Shown: positions 7,001-16,878, counted from the stretch's first letter. The stretch is 35,236 nucleotides of DNA from Bacteroidales bacterium (GCA_003554665.1 PWGY01000143.1:1-35236), one strand, 5' to 3'. Made by a program: numbers and translations. The notes: generated from the sequence alone by a model not told the origin.

Positions 7001-9805
7001 ATGTCGACCTCCCGCAAACTACTTCTGCTTGACGCCATGGCCCTGATCTACAGGGCCTATTATGCGCTCAATCGCAACCCCAGGATCAATTCGAAAGGAC
7101 AAAACACCTCTGCCATTCTGGGTTTTGCCAATACCCTTACAGAAGTTTTGAAAAAAGAACAACCTACCCACATCGGGGTAGCCTTCGACTCCATTGCCCC
7201 TACCCTTCGTCAGACAGACTTTGCAGACTATAAAGCGAACCGGGAAGACATGCCGGAAGACATTGCCTCTTCACTTCCCTACATCCATCAGTTGCTGGAA
7301 GGGTTTCGCATCCCGGTGCTGATGAAAGACGGTTACGAGGCGGATGATATCATTGGCACCCTGGCAAAGGAAGCTGAAAAGGAAGGATACAAGGTGTATA
7401 TGATGACATCCGACAAGGATTTCGGGCAGTTGGTGTCAGACAATATTTTTATGTTGAAACCCGCCACCAGGGGCAATGATGCTGAGGTGTGGGGCGTAAG
7501 GGAGGTCTGCGAGAAATTCGGCATCGACAAGCCGGAACAGCTGATCGACATCCTGGGCCTCTGGGGTGATGCATCCGACAACATTCCCGGTGTGCCGGGA
7601 ATTGGGGAGAAAAAGGCAAAGAATCTGATCAAAGAGTTTGGTTCCATCGAAAACCTGCTGAACAACACCGGACAGGTAAAGGAAAAGCGAAGCAGGGAAA
7701 GCCTGGAGCAGAACAAGGAACAGGCCAGGTCGTCCAAAAGTCTGGCAACCATCATGCTTGACGTTCCCATAAACACATCCATTGATGCACTGGAAAGGAA
7801 GGATCCCGACCCGGAAAAACTGATTCCCCTGTTTGATGAACTGGAGTTCAAGACATTTGGGAAAAGGGTGTTCGGTGACTCATCTATTATCCCGGAGGAA
7901 ACCACCAAAAAAGCCATTCAGCGTCATGGACAGATGGATCTTTTTGACAATGCACCCGCTTCTGCAGACCCGGCCGAAGAAGCCCAGAGCAGGCTTGAGT
8001 CGCTGATGAAAGAAAATGATTACACGGCCGTTCAGGAAGAGAAAGGGATTGAGCAACTGATCCAAAAGCTGGATAAGGCCGGCATGTTTTGTTTTGACAC
8101 AGAAACAACCGGCCTGGATCCGAAAGATAAACAGCTGGTCGGAATTGCCTTTTCGCTGAAACCCGGGGAAGCTTTTTATGTGCCCTTCCCCGAAGAAAAG
8201 GACGAAGCCAGCCAGCTGGCAGAACGCTTCCAAAAAGTTTTCACCAATGAGCACATTGAAAAAACCGGTCAGAACCTGAAATTCGACATCGGCGTGCTGA
8301 AACAATATGGCATCGAGGTCAGGGGACCGCTTTTTGATACCATGCTGGCCCATTACCTGCTTCAGCCCGATATGCGGCACGGGATGGACACCATGGCAGA
8401 GACCTACCTGGACTATCACCCAGTTCCGATTGAACAACTTATTGGCAAAAAAGGGAAATCCCAGAAAAGCATGCGGAGTGTTCCATTGGAGATCATTACC
8501 CCTTACGCCTGCGAAGATGCTGACATCACCCTGCAATTGCGGAAAATTTTTGAGCCGATGCTAAAAGAGCAGGACCTGATGAGGTTGTTTCGTGAGGTTG
8601 AAGCACCCCTGATACGGGTTCTTTCTGATATGGAGGATGCAGGTGTGCGTATTGACAAAACCGCCCTGGCTGATTACGCCCAAGTTCTTTCTGAAAGCAT
8701 TGAAAAAGTGGAGAAAGAGATTCATGAAATGGCAGGTGCCACTTTCAATATCGGATCCCCGAAACAACTTGGTGAAATCCTTTTTGACCGGCTGAAAATA
8801 ACTGAAAAAGCCAAAAAAACAAAAACAAGGCAATACAGCACCAGCGAAGAAGTACTGAACAAGCTGAAAGACAAGCATCCCATTGTGGGAAAGATTCTGG
8901 AATACCGGTCGCTGACCAAGCTGAAGTCTACATACGTGGACGCCTTGCCAAAACTGATCTCAGAAAAAACCGGCCGTATCCACGCCTCCTTCAACCAGGC
9001 CGTTGCAGCCACAGGACGACTTTCGTCCAATAACCCCAATCTGCAGAATATCCCCATCCGTACCACAGAGGGAAAACTGATCCGCCAGGCCTTTGTACCC
9101 CGCGACAAGGAACATACCCTGCTTGCCGCCGACTACAGCCAGATAGAATTGCGCATCATTGCAGCCCTTAGCCAGGATGAAGCCATGCTGGAGGCTTTCC
9201 GGGAGGGCATCGATATTCACCAGGCTACCGCTGCCAAAGTATTTGATATCAGCCTTGAGGATGTCACTCCGGAAATGCGCAGAAGTGCCAAGACGGTAAA
9301 TTTCGGGATCGTTTACGGAATATCCGCTTTCGGGCTGTCTGAAAGGCTTTCCATTCCCCGCCAGGAAGCGGCGTCCATCATTGATCAGTACTTCAGCAAA
9401 TACCCGGGAGTCAAAAAATACATGGATCAGAACATCGGATTTGCCAGGGAACACGGATACGTCACCACCCTGCTGGGCAGAAGGCGCTATGTAAGAGACA
9501 TTAACAGCTCCAACGGGGTAGTCAGGGGTTATGCCGAACGCAATGCCATCAATGCACCGGTACAGGGAACGGCTGCCGATATGATCAAAATCGCCATGAT
9601 ACGCATCCACGAAGAGATACAGAAACAACATCTAAAAAGCAAAATGATCCTTCAGGTGCATGATGAACTGGTTTTCGACGCACTGAAAGAGGAGGTGGAG
9701 AAGCTTCAAAAACTTGTGGAAGACAAAATGAAATCGGCACTGGATTTACCCGTGCCGATTGTCGTTGAAATGAATACCGCCCAAAACTGGCTGGAAGCCC
9801 ATTAG
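7001..9805 (+). CDS. polA: DNA polymerase I
   Basis: A 934-residue, three-domain Pol I. The N-terminal 5'-3' exonuclease has LLLDAMALIYRAY (Asp11), YEADDIIG, TSDKDFGQLV and GDASDNIPGVPGIG. The 3'-5' exonuclease keeps the DxE pair (FDTETTGL, Asp366 and Glu368), so proofreading is likely active. The polymerase domain has DYSQIELR (Asp711), RRSAKTVNFGIVYG and QVHDELVF (Asp888). It fills gaps and removes RNA primers during replication and repair. The ATG at 7001 is chosen because a TTG at 6971 falls within the promoter. Length and motifs are normal for the family. It is flanked by its own promoter and a convergent gene, so it is probably transcribed alone. Confidence 0.98.
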   Translation: MSTSRKLLLLDAMALIYRAYYALNRNPRINSKGQNTSAILGFANTLTEVLKKEQPTHIGVAFDSIAPTLRQTDFADYKANREDMPEDIASSLPYIHQLLEGFRIPVLMKDGYEADDIIGTLAKEAEKEGYKVYMMTSDKDFGQLVSDNIFMLKPATRGNDAEVWGVREVCEKFGIDKPEQLIDILGLWGDASDNIPGVPGIGEKKAKNLIKEFGSIENLLNNTGQVKEKRSRESLEQNKEQARSSKSLATIMLDVPINTSIDALERKDPDPEKLIPLFDELEFKTFGKRVFGDSSIIPEETTKKAIQRHGQMDLFDNAPASADPAEEAQSRLESLMKENDYTAVQEEKGIEQLIQKLDKAGMFCFDTETTGLDPKDKQLVGIAFSLKPGEAFYVPFPEEKDEASQLAERFQKVFTNEHIEKTGQNLKFDIGVLKQYGIEVRGPLFDTMLAHYLLQPDMRHGMDTMAETYLDYHPVPIEQLIGKKGKSQKSMRSVPLEIITPYACEDADITLQLRKIFEPMLKEQDLMRLFREVEAPLIRVLSDMEDAGVRIDKTALADYAQVLSESIEKVEKEIHEMAGATFNIGSPKQLGEILFDRLKITEKAKKTKTRQYSTSEEVLNKLKDKHPIVGKILEYRSLTKLKSTYVDALPKLISEKTGRIHASFNQAVAATGRLSSNNPNLQNIPIRTTEGKLIRQAFVPRDKEHTLLAADYSQIELRIIAALSQDEAMLEAFREGIDIHQATAAKVFDISLEDVTPEMRRSAKTVNFGIVYGISAFGLSERLSIPRQEAASIIDQYFSKYPGVKKYMDQNIGFAREHGYVTTLLGRRRYVRDINSSNGVVRGYAERNAINAPVQGTAADMIKIAMIRIHEEIQKQHLKSKMILQVHDELVFDALKEEVEKLQKLVEDKMKSALDLPVPIVVEMNTAQNWLEAH

Positions 9806-9806
9806 C

Positions 9807-9861
9807 AGACAGGCAAGACAGCCGGACAGCCGGGCAGCCGGGAAGCCGGACAGACAGGAAG
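9807..9861. repeat. Short low-complexity repeat between polA and mltF
   Basis: Irregular copies of AGCCGGACAG / AGCCGGGCAG fill most of the 81-base gap between these convergent genes. No clear terminator hairpin with a T-run is visible on either strand here. Confidence 0.55.
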
Positions 9862-9886
9862 TTCAGTCAACCCAACGTCAATAAAA

Positions 9887-11344
9887 CTAATTCATAGCCA
9901 GGGCATTTTTATAGTGGCGGTAGCGTTGCATGATCTCCGTCACATAATGATAGGGTTCAGAGCCACGGGCATACCCATGACGTACCACCGGATCCTGGTA
10001 ATATTTAGGATTGGATTTGTTCAGCACATAGTAATCCACGTTGTTTTTCCAGACATTGGGATCTCTTCCGTATTTATCCGCAAGGCGCCTGGCATCAAGT
10101 ACATGACCAATCCCCACATTATAAGAGGCCAGCACGAAGTGGATCCGTTCATGTTCGTCAGTGATCTCATTTTGCAGGCGCTCATCAAGCCACTGAAGAT
10201 AGCGAACACCAGCATAAATATGTTCAGCAACACTGGCGTCCATCCCCACATTCAGAAACTCTGCAGTTCCTGGCATCAACTGCATCACCCCAAAAGCACC
10301 AGCCCAGGAAACAGCTGAAGGATTAAACCGCGACTCCTGGTAAGACAGCGATGCGATCAAACGCCAATCCCATCCAATGATGTCTGCATACCTTTTAAAA
10401 TAATCATCAAATATAGAGATCTTACCACCTCCCAGAGAGTGAAGTTCACTTTTGGCAATAAACACTGACCGCGGATTGTTGTAATATTTGTTATAAATAG
10501 CCGCATAATCGCGGGTTTCCCTGAAGTCTTCAAGCCATTCATTTACCGCTTCAAGTAATTCAGTTGCCCCCGGGCGGACAGCCCACGAAAGATTCTGCTC
10601 AAAACTGACCGGGGTACGCACATCAATGTTCGAATAATACATCTCATGAAGACGGGCAAGGTTTTCATCGCCCACCGTATAATCAATGCTTCCCTGAGCA
10701 ACCTCTTCAATCAGTTCTTCCATCTCCTCCTCCCGTTCCACAATATAAATCGTATCACCGATCTCCTCCATCAGGTGAGCAAGCCGGGTCACAAAGGTTG
10801 ACCCTTCTTGAACGTGGATGGTTTTTCCACCAAGGTCAAGCTGATCCCGGATCAGATGCTTATCCACGGCAGAAGACTGCATTGAATACCACCTGTCAGG
10901 TTTTCTCTGAACCAACACTTGCCTGGTACGGCTGTGTGGCACGGTAAACTCAAACAAACTTCGCCTCGAGTTGGTCACTGTCAGGTTTTGTGCAATCAGG
11001 TCACACCCCTCTTCATCCAGCAAGCGGTCAATGTTCTGCTGCAGGTCATTGGAAACAGAAACCTCCAGGTCAACACCCAGGTGCTCGGCAAAATGCTTGA
11101 GCAATTCCAGGTGAAAGCCCATTGGTTCGCCCCGGTAAACAAAATAGTTGGTGGAATTGTAATCGGTAATTGCCCGGAGATAACCCCGTTCAATGATATC
11201 TGCAAGGTCGGTCACGGAATCCTGCTCCTCTTTCACCTTCACAAAATCGTTATCCGCATCAAAGCGGTTCACAGACAAGATTCCGGTTAATACGAGGAGG
11301 GAAATAGCAACGAAGAGAAGGACTCGTTTTCGTTGTTTGATCAT
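9887..11344 (-). CDS. MltF-type membrane-bound lytic transglycosylase
   Basis: A 485-residue protein with an N-terminal membrane anchor (KQRKRVLLFVAISLLVLTGI), a periplasmic binding protein-like domain of the SBP family 3 type (about residues 50-275, with LADIIERGYLRAITDYNSTN) and a C-terminal SLT transglycosylase domain. The SLT domain shows ASLSYQESRFNPSA, whose Glu is the expected catalytic acid, then GVMQLMPGTA and VLASYNVGIGH. Family members cleave the MurNAc-GlcNAc bond of peptidoglycan, with the binding domain regulating activity. The start at 11344 puts charged residues just before the helix. An in-frame ATG at 11413 would add 23 residues and cannot be excluded. It is divergent from holB and convergent with polA. 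Confidence 0.92.
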   Translation of the reverse strand: MIKQRKRVLLFVAISLLVLTGILSVNRFDADNDFVKVKEEQDSVTDLADIIERGYLRAITDYNSTNYFVYRGEPMGFHLELLKHFAEHLGVDLEVSVSNDLQQNIDRLLDEEGCDLIAQNLTVTNSRRSLFEFTVPHSRTRQVLVQRKPDRWYSMQSSAVDKHLIRDQLDLGGKTIHVQEGSTFVTRLAHLMEEIGDTIYIVEREEEMEELIEEVAQGSIDYTVGDENLARLHEMYYSNIDVRTPVSFEQNLSWAVRPGATELLEAVNEWLEDFRETRDYAAIYNKYYNNPRSVFIAKSELHSLGGGKISIFDDYFKRYADIIGWDWRLIASLSYQESRFNPSAVSWAGAFGVMQLMPGTAEFLNVGMDASVAEHIYAGVRYLQWLDERLQNEITDEHERIHFVLASYNVGIGHVLDARRLADKYGRDPNVWKNNVDYYVLNKSNPKYYQDPVVRHGYARGSEPYHYVTEIMQRYRHYKNALAMN

Positions 11345-11464
11345 GAATGGGAGAATTCGTTCATAAAATAAACCGGCGAAATTTTTAAACCTTGCAAAAC
11401 GCAAAACCCTCATAGCTTTTACATTTTGTTTATAATCAAGATTTTTTGCTTCAGCAGGCAAAGT

Positions 11465-11520
11465 GTTCTGATCATTCGTGCTGTTCTAATCAATTTCGTG
11501 CTGTTCTGATCATTCGTGCT
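11465..11520. repeat. Triple direct repeat between mltF and holB
   Basis: Three adjacent units: GTTCTGATCATTCGTGCT (11465-11482), a 20-base variant GTTCTAATCAATTTCGTGCT (11483-11502) and an exact copy of the first (11503-11520). The units contain the palindrome TGATCA. They lie in the divergent spacer 120-175 bases upstream of the mltF start and about 115 bases before the holB promoter. Confidence 0.8.
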
Positions 11521-11633
11521 AAGAAAAACAACTATATATTTATTTTGTTCGATACCATTTTGGATCAACAAGATCAATTGTGCCACAAAGCTGGCACATC
11601 CCCCATTAACAATTTTCATGCCAAAAAACACCT

Positions 11634-11664
11634 TTTGTCCGGGTCAAAAAAATGTGTAGGTTTG
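11634..11664 (+). promoter_or_regulatory. Bacteroidota-type promoter of holB
   Basis: TTTG at 11634-11637 and TAGGTTTG at 11657-11664 are exact consensus elements separated by 19 bases, the best promoter in the window. Transcription would start near 11671, which places the true start at ATG 11686 and excludes the longer open frame that begins upstream. Confidence 0.8.
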
Positions 11665-11685
11665 ACAGCTCAAAACACAGGTGAT

Positions 11686-12813
11686 ATGCAGTTCAGGGAT
11701 GTAATCGGACATAATCACATAAAAGGTCAACTCATAGCTAATGTGCAAGCCGGACGCATCAGTCACGCCCAGCTTTTTCTGGGGCCGGATGATGGCGGAG
11801 CCCTGGCCATTGCCCTGGCATACGCCCGCTTTATTCTTTGCCACGAAAAAGGCAAGGATGATGCCTGTGGCCAATGCCCGTCCTGTCAAAAATTAAATAA
11901 GCTGGCCCATCCCGACCTTCACTTTTTCTTTCCATCTGCACCCAACCAGGAACACAAGAAAGAAGTCAGCAGCAAGCTGTTTCTGGCAAACTGGCGGGAT
12001 ATGCTGCTGGATTCTTCATATTTCACCTACCGTCAGTGGCTTGAACACCTCGGCATAGAAAACAAACAAGCCATTATCAATACCGAAGACTGCAACGATA
12101 TCATCAGGGCATTGGGGATGAAATCCTACGAGGGCAAATACAAGATCATTTTTATGTACATGACGGAGAAATTGTATTATGCCGCTGCACCCAAATTGCT
12201 GAAAGTACTTGAAGAGCCTCCCGCAAACACCTTGTTTCTGATGGTCTCTGAGAATAAAGACCTGGTATTGAACACCATCCTGTCCCGCACACAGATCCTG
12301 AAAGTTCCTCACCCGCCCGAGGAGGAGATCAGTCGGGCATTGGCCGAAAAGTTCGGAGCAGACCCGGTCAGGGCAAAGCAGATCGCTTTTTTGGCTGACG
12401 GAAGTGTGTCTGAGGCATTGCGTTTGGTAAAACATGACGGAGAAGCTATGGCCGATTTTGACTCTTTCAGAGAGTGGATGCGCTACTGTTACAAGAAAGA
12501 TGCCTCCATGATCATAAAATGGGTCGAGGATGCTTCCCGGAGCGGCAGAGAAAAACAAAAGTCATTTTTCCAATACGGGCTCAAGATTTTCCGCCTGTGC
12601 CTGCTTTATAATTACCATGCCGGTTCCCTCATCCGGCTCGAAGGCGAAGAAAAGGATTTTATCAGCAAGTTCTCACCCTTTGTCAACCACAGGAACGCCA
12701 TTCAGATCGTCGAAGCCTTCAATACCGCCATCACCCACCTGGAAAGGAACGCCAATCCCAAGATCCTGTTCACCGACCTGTCCTTTCAGCTGGTCCGGCT
12801 GATGCACAGTTAG
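11686..12813 (+). CDS. holB: DNA polymerase III delta-prime-like subunit
   Basis: A 375-residue clamp-loader ATPase-fold protein. The start FRDVIGHNHIKGQL, the SHAQLFLGPDDGGALAIALAYA region, a four-cysteine zinc site (C52, C61, C64, C67), KLLKVLEEPPANTLFLMVSE and TILSRTQIL are all typical of DnaX/HolB proteins. The P-loop reads GPDDGGAL and lacks the lysine, so ATP binding is probably lost, as expected for delta-prime and not for DnaX (tau/gamma). It would sit in the clamp loader that places the sliding clamp on DNA. The start at 11686 is fixed by the promoter at 11634-11664. The order holB then ricT/yaaT is also known from Firmicutes. Confidence 0.9.
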   Translation: MQFRDVIGHNHIKGQLIANVQAGRISHAQLFLGPDDGGALAIALAYARFILCHEKGKDDACGQCPSCQKLNKLAHPDLHFFFPSAPNQEHKKEVSSKLFLANWRDMLLDSSYFTYRQWLEHLGIENKQAIINTEDCNDIIRALGMKSYEGKYKIIFMYMTEKLYYAAAPKLLKVLEEPPANTLFLMVSENKDLVLNTILSRTQILKVPHPPEEEISRALAEKFGADPVRAKQIAFLADGSVSEALRLVKHDGEAMADFDSFREWMRYCYKKDASMIIKWVEDASRSGREKQKSFFQYGLKIFRLCLLYNYHAGSLIRLEGEEKDFISKFSPFVNHRNAIQIVEAFNTAITHLERNANPKILFTDLSFQLVRLMHS

Positions 12814-12837
12814 CCTCAACAAAACCAGATATTTTGC

Positions 12838-12845
12838 TAACTTTG
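12838..12845 (+). promoter_or_regulatory. -7 promoter element ahead of ricT
   Basis: TAACTTTG is an exact TAnnTTTG match in the short holB-ricT gap, 22 bases before the proposed TTG start. No good -33 element is visible, so read-through from holB is also likely. Confidence 0.5.
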
Positions 12846-12866
12846 CAAGAATAAAAAAGAGGCATT

Positions 12867-14057
12867 TTGGAGAAAAACAATCATAAAGAAGAAGCATTTA
12901 TAACCAGGGGGTGCAAATGCGCCCCGCAACCGCATACACGGCAGCTGGATGTGTTTAAACATTCCTGCAATAAGCTGGATGCACACGACTGGCTTAAAGA
13001 CATTAAGCCCCCGGAGGGATATCCGTCAGCCGACGTGGTAGAGGTGCGTTTTAAAAACAGCCGGAAAGATTTTTTCAGGGCATCGCACGACCTTGATCTT
13101 CAGACCGGTGACATCGTGGCGGTTGAAGCCTCCCCCGGTCATGATATCGGTATCGTTACACTTACCGGGGAGGTGGTAAAGCTCCAGATGAAAAGCAAAA
13201 AAGTTGATCCAAAATCAACGGAGCTGCGGCGGGTTTACAGGAAGGCCAAGGTATCGGACATTGAGAAATGGGTAACGGCCGTCCGTCAGGAAGACTCAAC
13301 CATGTTCCGTTCAAGGGAAATCGCATCTTCACTGAATCTGGACATGAAGATCAGCGACGTGGAGTACCAGGGAGACCGCACCAAAGCAATTTTTTATTAT
13401 ACCGCCGATGACCGTGTCGATTTTCGCGAACTAATCCGTGTACTGGCAGATGCTTTTGGCGTACGCATTGAAATGCGGCAGATTGGGATGCGGCAGGAGG
13501 CCAGTCGCTTAGGCGGGATCGGATCATGCGGCAGGGAGCTATGCTGCGCCACATGGCTGACCAGTTTCCGTTCAGTATCAACCAACAGTGCGCGCACCCA
13601 ACAGCTGACACTCAACCCGCAGAAGCTGGCAGGTCAGTGCAGCAAACTCAAGTGCTGCATCAACTATGAGAATGCCGGCTACGAGGAGATCATCCGGAAC
13701 TTTCCTGATACCGGCAAGGAACTGCTTACCAGGGCCGGAACTGCCACATTTCAGAAAATGGACGTGATGAAGAAGGAAATCGGCTACCAATATACCGATA
13801 AGCCCGGGCAGATCATCATGTTATCTGTGGAAAGGGTCCGGGAGATTATCCACATGAATGAAAAAGGCCATCAGCCTGAAGAGTTGCAAGACAAACTGGC
13901 CTCATTGGATCAGGTGGCTGAAGATACTGCCCCGGATCATGGAAACAGCGGATTGGAAGACAGCCTTACACGCTTTGACAATCCAAAAAAGAGCAAAAAA
14001 AGCAAGCGCCGCAGAAAAAGAAAGCCCCGGAATAACCGGAAAACTTCCGATAAATAG
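12867..14057 (+). CDS. ricT: RicT/YaaT-like PSP1 C-terminal domain protein
   Basis: A 396-residue PSP1-domain protein. The central domain (about residues 55-290) has GDIVAVEASPGHDIGIV, then EMRQIGMRQEASRLGGIGSC with C221, C226 and C227, and CSKLKCCINYE with C258, C263 and C264. The cysteine-rich pattern fits the Fe-S-binding RicT family; C16 and C18 add another CxC. In Bacillus RicT works with RicA and RicF on RNase Y and competence/sporulation control; the role in Bacteroidota is not established. The C-terminus (from about 375) is a Lys/Arg-rich tail suggestive of RNA or membrane contact. The start is a TTG preceded by AGAGG; no in-frame ATG exists before residue 100. The gene sits between holB and gldH. 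Confidence 0.88.
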   Translation: MEKNNHKEEAFITRGCKCAPQPHTRQLDVFKHSCNKLDAHDWLKDIKPPEGYPSADVVEVRFKNSRKDFFRASHDLDLQTGDIVAVEASPGHDIGIVTLTGEVVKLQMKSKKVDPKSTELRRVYRKAKVSDIEKWVTAVRQEDSTMFRSREIASSLNLDMKISDVEYQGDRTKAIFYYTADDRVDFRELIRVLADAFGVRIEMRQIGMRQEASRLGGIGSCGRELCCATWLTSFRSVSTNSARTQQLTLNPQKLAGQCSKLKCCINYENAGYEEIIRNFPDTGKELLTRAGTATFQKMDVMKKEIGYQYTDKPGQIIMLSVERVREIIHMNEKGHQPEELQDKLASLDQVAEDTAPDHGNSGLEDSLTRFDNPKKSKKSKRRRKRKPRNNRKTSDK

Positions 14058-14069
14058 CCATTCCAAAAG

Positions 14070-14540
14070 ATGATGATAAGATCAGCGCAAATGAGCATCA
14101 CAGTTGTATTGTGGCTACTTATGGCCGCATGCCAGCCCGGTGTCTCCTATCATGAAACACAGACCGTTTCTTCTGAAGGGTGGGACTACCGGGATGGCAT
14201 CCTTTTTGAGGCAGAGATCAGTGATACACTGGCCCTGCATGAGTTATATCTTGATGTCCGTAACACCATTGATTATCCCTACAGCAATCTTTTCCTTTTT
14301 ATGGAGATTGAGTTTCCTGATAACCGGACACTGCACGACACCATTGAATGCGTACTTGCCGACAGCAGAGGGGAATGGACAGGAAGAGGGATCGGACAGG
14401 TCCGGTCAAACCGCTTTTTGTTCCGGGATGAAGTGTGGTTCCCTGTTGCCGGAACTTATACGTTTCGCATTCAGCACGGGATGCGTGACACAGAACTGGA
14501 AGGCCTTTCAGACCTTGGCATCCGCATCAAAAAAAAATAA
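14070..14540 (+). CDS. gldH: Gliding motility lipoprotein GldH
   Basis: A 156-residue lipoprotein whose signal peptide ends LLMAAC, with Cys21 as the lipidation site. The body matches the GldH pattern: LYLDVRNTIDYPYSNLFLFM, then DTIECVLADSRGEWTGRGIG, WFPVAGTYTFRIQHGMR and a short terminal DLGIRIKKK. GldH is needed for gliding in Flavobacterium johnsoniae, but is also found in non-gliding Bacteroidota, where its role is less clear. Possible starts are 14070, 14073 and 14091; all keep the lipobox. It lies 12 bases after ricT and 46 bases before pbp1A, consistent with an operon. Confidence 0.88.
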   Translation: MMIRSAQMSITVVLWLLMAACQPGVSYHETQTVSSEGWDYRDGILFEAEISDTLALHELYLDVRNTIDYPYSNLFLFMEIEFPDNRTLHDTIECVLADSRGEWTGRGIGQVRSNRFLFRDEVWFPVAGTYTFRIQHGMRDTELEGLSDLGIRIKKK

Positions 14541-14586
14541 TAAAGACACAGGCCGGGCGTTTTGTTACTAACTATAACCAAGATTT

Positions 14587-16842
14587 ATGACGAGCAAAGT
14601 TTCCAAAAAACGAAAATACAGACGCTTATTCTGGGTGCTGTTTGCCACACCCGTTGTGCTTGTTTTCCTGCTGTTTTTTACCATTTCCATCGGATGGTGG
14701 GGGTTTATGCCCTCTTTTGAGGAACTGGAAAACCCCAGAAGTAACCTGGCCAGTGAAATTTATTCGGCCGATGGAGAATTGCTGGGCACATTCTATATCC
14801 ATAACCGATCCAACATCCAGTACGAGGACATTTCACCGAATGTGGTCAATGCACTGCTTGCCACAGAGGATATTCGTTTCCGCCACCATTCAGGAGTTGA
14901 CATCAGAAGCATATTCAGGGTACTGTTCCGCAACATCATCGGCGGGCAACGCAGTGCCGGTGGAGGAAGTACCCTTAGCCAGCAGCTGGCCAAAAACCTG
15001 TTTCCCAGGCAGCAGGATCTGTCCACCGCACAGATTGTGATCATCAAATTCAAGGAATGGGTGACCGCTGCACGCCTGGAAAGAAACTATACCAAAGACG
15101 AGATCATTGCCATGTACCTCAATACGGTTGACTTCGGAAGCCATGCCTTCGGGATCAAATCAGCCGCCAAAACATATTTCAATACAACCCCCGACGAATT
15201 AAAAAAAGAGGAAGCGGCCATCCTGATAGGGATGCTGAAAGCACCTTCCTGGTACCACCCCGTGAGGAACCCCCAACGGGCTTTGAGCCGGCGCCAGGTG
15301 GTACTGACACAGATGGCCAGGTACCAATACATTACCAAAGAAGAGCTCGATTCGCTCCGCAATAAGCCTCTTGACATGTCACAGTTCCAGGTACAGGACC
15401 ATCACACCGGAATTGCCACCTATTTACGGGAGTATCTCAGAAGTGAACTGCGGGACTGGGGGCGGTCACGGACAAAACCCGATGGGTCTCATTATGATAT
15501 ATACCGCGACGGGCTGCGGATCTATACCACCATTGACTCACGCATGCAAGAGCATGCTGAGGAGGCGGTCAAGGAGCACATGGCCAATTACCTGCAGCCT
15601 GAATTCTACAGGCACTGGCGCGGCTATAACAACGCCCCCTACGATACAGACCTGACCAACGAACAGGTAGAATCCAACATCAGGAATTCAGTAAGGCGGT
15701 CAGACCGTTTCCATAATATGCGCGCACAGGGTTACTCCGAAGAAGAGATCAAAGCCAGCTTTGAAGAACCCGTGCCCATGCAGGTCTTTTCCTGGGAAGG
15801 CAGCCTGGATACCGTAATGACCCCCATGGATTCGATCTGGTATCACAAGCACTTTCTCCATGCGGGGGTGATGGCTGTGGAGCCCCATACCGGCAACGTA
15901 AAAGCCTATGTGGGCGGCAATGATTTTCGTCATTTCAAGTTCGATCATGTCACCGGCATTCGTCGCCAGGTGGGTTCGGTCTTTAAACCATTTCTTTACA
16001 CCCTGGCCATGCAGGAAGGGGAGTTCGGCCCCTGCACCCAGGTTCCCAACACCCCGGTAAGCTTTGAACTTTGGGACGGAACATTGTGGACACCAAAAAA
16101 CTCAAGTGACGACAGGGAGGGGGAAATGGTGACCCTGCAATGGGCACTGGCAAACTCCGTGAATTATGTCTCAGCTCACCTCATGAGACGCTACAGCCCG
16201 GAGGCCCTGATCAGACTGGTAAACCGGATGGGAGTGCAAAGCCCCATGGAGGCGGTTCCTGCAATCTCTCTTGGAACCCCTGACCTGTCAGTTTACGAGG
16301 TCGTTGGCGCCATGTCATCCTATGCCAACCAAGGGGTCTACATAGAACCAAGTTTCGTCACCCATATCGAAGACCAAAGCGGCAATCTGGTTGAAGCCTT
16401 TGTGCCTGACCGCCAGGAAGCCATGAATGAGGAAACTGCCTGGCTGATGCTGGAACTCATGAAGGGTGTGGTATCGGAAGGTACCGGACGGAGACTGAAC
16501 TTCAGGTATGGCTTTGACCACCCCATTGCCGGTAAAACAGGAACCACGCAGAGCAATTCTGATGGATGGTTCGTGGGCATTACACCCGACCTTGTGTCCG
16601 GTGTTTGGGTCGGAGGTGAAGACCGCGGCATCAGGTTCAGAAATCTTTCGCTGGGCCAGGGCGCCAACACAGCACTTCCGATCTGGGCCAAATTCATGAC
16701 CAGGGTTTATGAAGACGACAGCCTCAACGTCAGTATGGATGACTTTGAAATGCCTCTGCAGCCACCTGACATAGAAACCGACTGCTCAAAAATTGAACAA
16801 CAGGAAACCCCCAGGGACGCATTCCGAAGAGAGATCTTCTGA
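14587..16842 (+). CDS. Class A penicillin-binding protein 1A
   Basis: A 751-residue bifunctional peptidoglycan synthase. A short basic cytoplasmic tail and one membrane helix (about 13-37) are followed by a GT51 glycosyltransferase domain with ATEDIRFRHHSGVD (catalytic Glu94) and GGGSTLSQQLAKNLF. The transpeptidase domain has SVFK (Ser464 nucleophile, Lys467), SVN (524-526) and KTG (650-652). It polymerises lipid II and cross-links stem peptides at the outer face of the inner membrane. All catalytic residues are present. An insertion-like charged stretch (about 325-400) separates the two domains. It is co-directional with gldH and porZ. Confidence 0.95.
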   Translation: MTSKVSKKRKYRRLFWVLFATPVVLVFLLFFTISIGWWGFMPSFEELENPRSNLASEIYSADGELLGTFYIHNRSNIQYEDISPNVVNALLATEDIRFRHHSGVDIRSIFRVLFRNIIGGQRSAGGGSTLSQQLAKNLFPRQQDLSTAQIVIIKFKEWVTAARLERNYTKDEIIAMYLNTVDFGSHAFGIKSAAKTYFNTTPDELKKEEAAILIGMLKAPSWYHPVRNPQRALSRRQVVLTQMARYQYITKEELDSLRNKPLDMSQFQVQDHHTGIATYLREYLRSELRDWGRSRTKPDGSHYDIYRDGLRIYTTIDSRMQEHAEEAVKEHMANYLQPEFYRHWRGYNNAPYDTDLTNEQVESNIRNSVRRSDRFHNMRAQGYSEEEIKASFEEPVPMQVFSWEGSLDTVMTPMDSIWYHKHFLHAGVMAVEPHTGNVKAYVGGNDFRHFKFDHVTGIRRQVGSVFKPFLYTLAMQEGEFGPCTQVPNTPVSFELWDGTLWTPKNSSDDREGEMVTLQWALANSVNYVSAHLMRRYSPEALIRLVNRMGVQSPMEAVPAISLGTPDLSVYEVVGAMSSYANQGVYIEPSFVTHIEDQSGNLVEAFVPDRQEAMNEETAWLMLELMKGVVSEGTGRRLNFRYGFDHPIAGKTGTTQSNSDGWFVGITPDLVSGVWVGGEDRGIRFRNLSLGQGANTALPIWAKFMTRVYEDDSLNVSMDDFEMPLQPPDIETDCSKIEQQETPRDAFRREIF

Positions 16843-16878
16843 TCCGCAGGGTTTACTTATCACACATACAGACCAACC

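Noticed and set aside
11446..11685. Upstream 80-codon extension of holB
   Set aside because: The consensus promoter at 11634-11664 lies inside it, and the conserved protein begins at MQFRDVIGH (11686).
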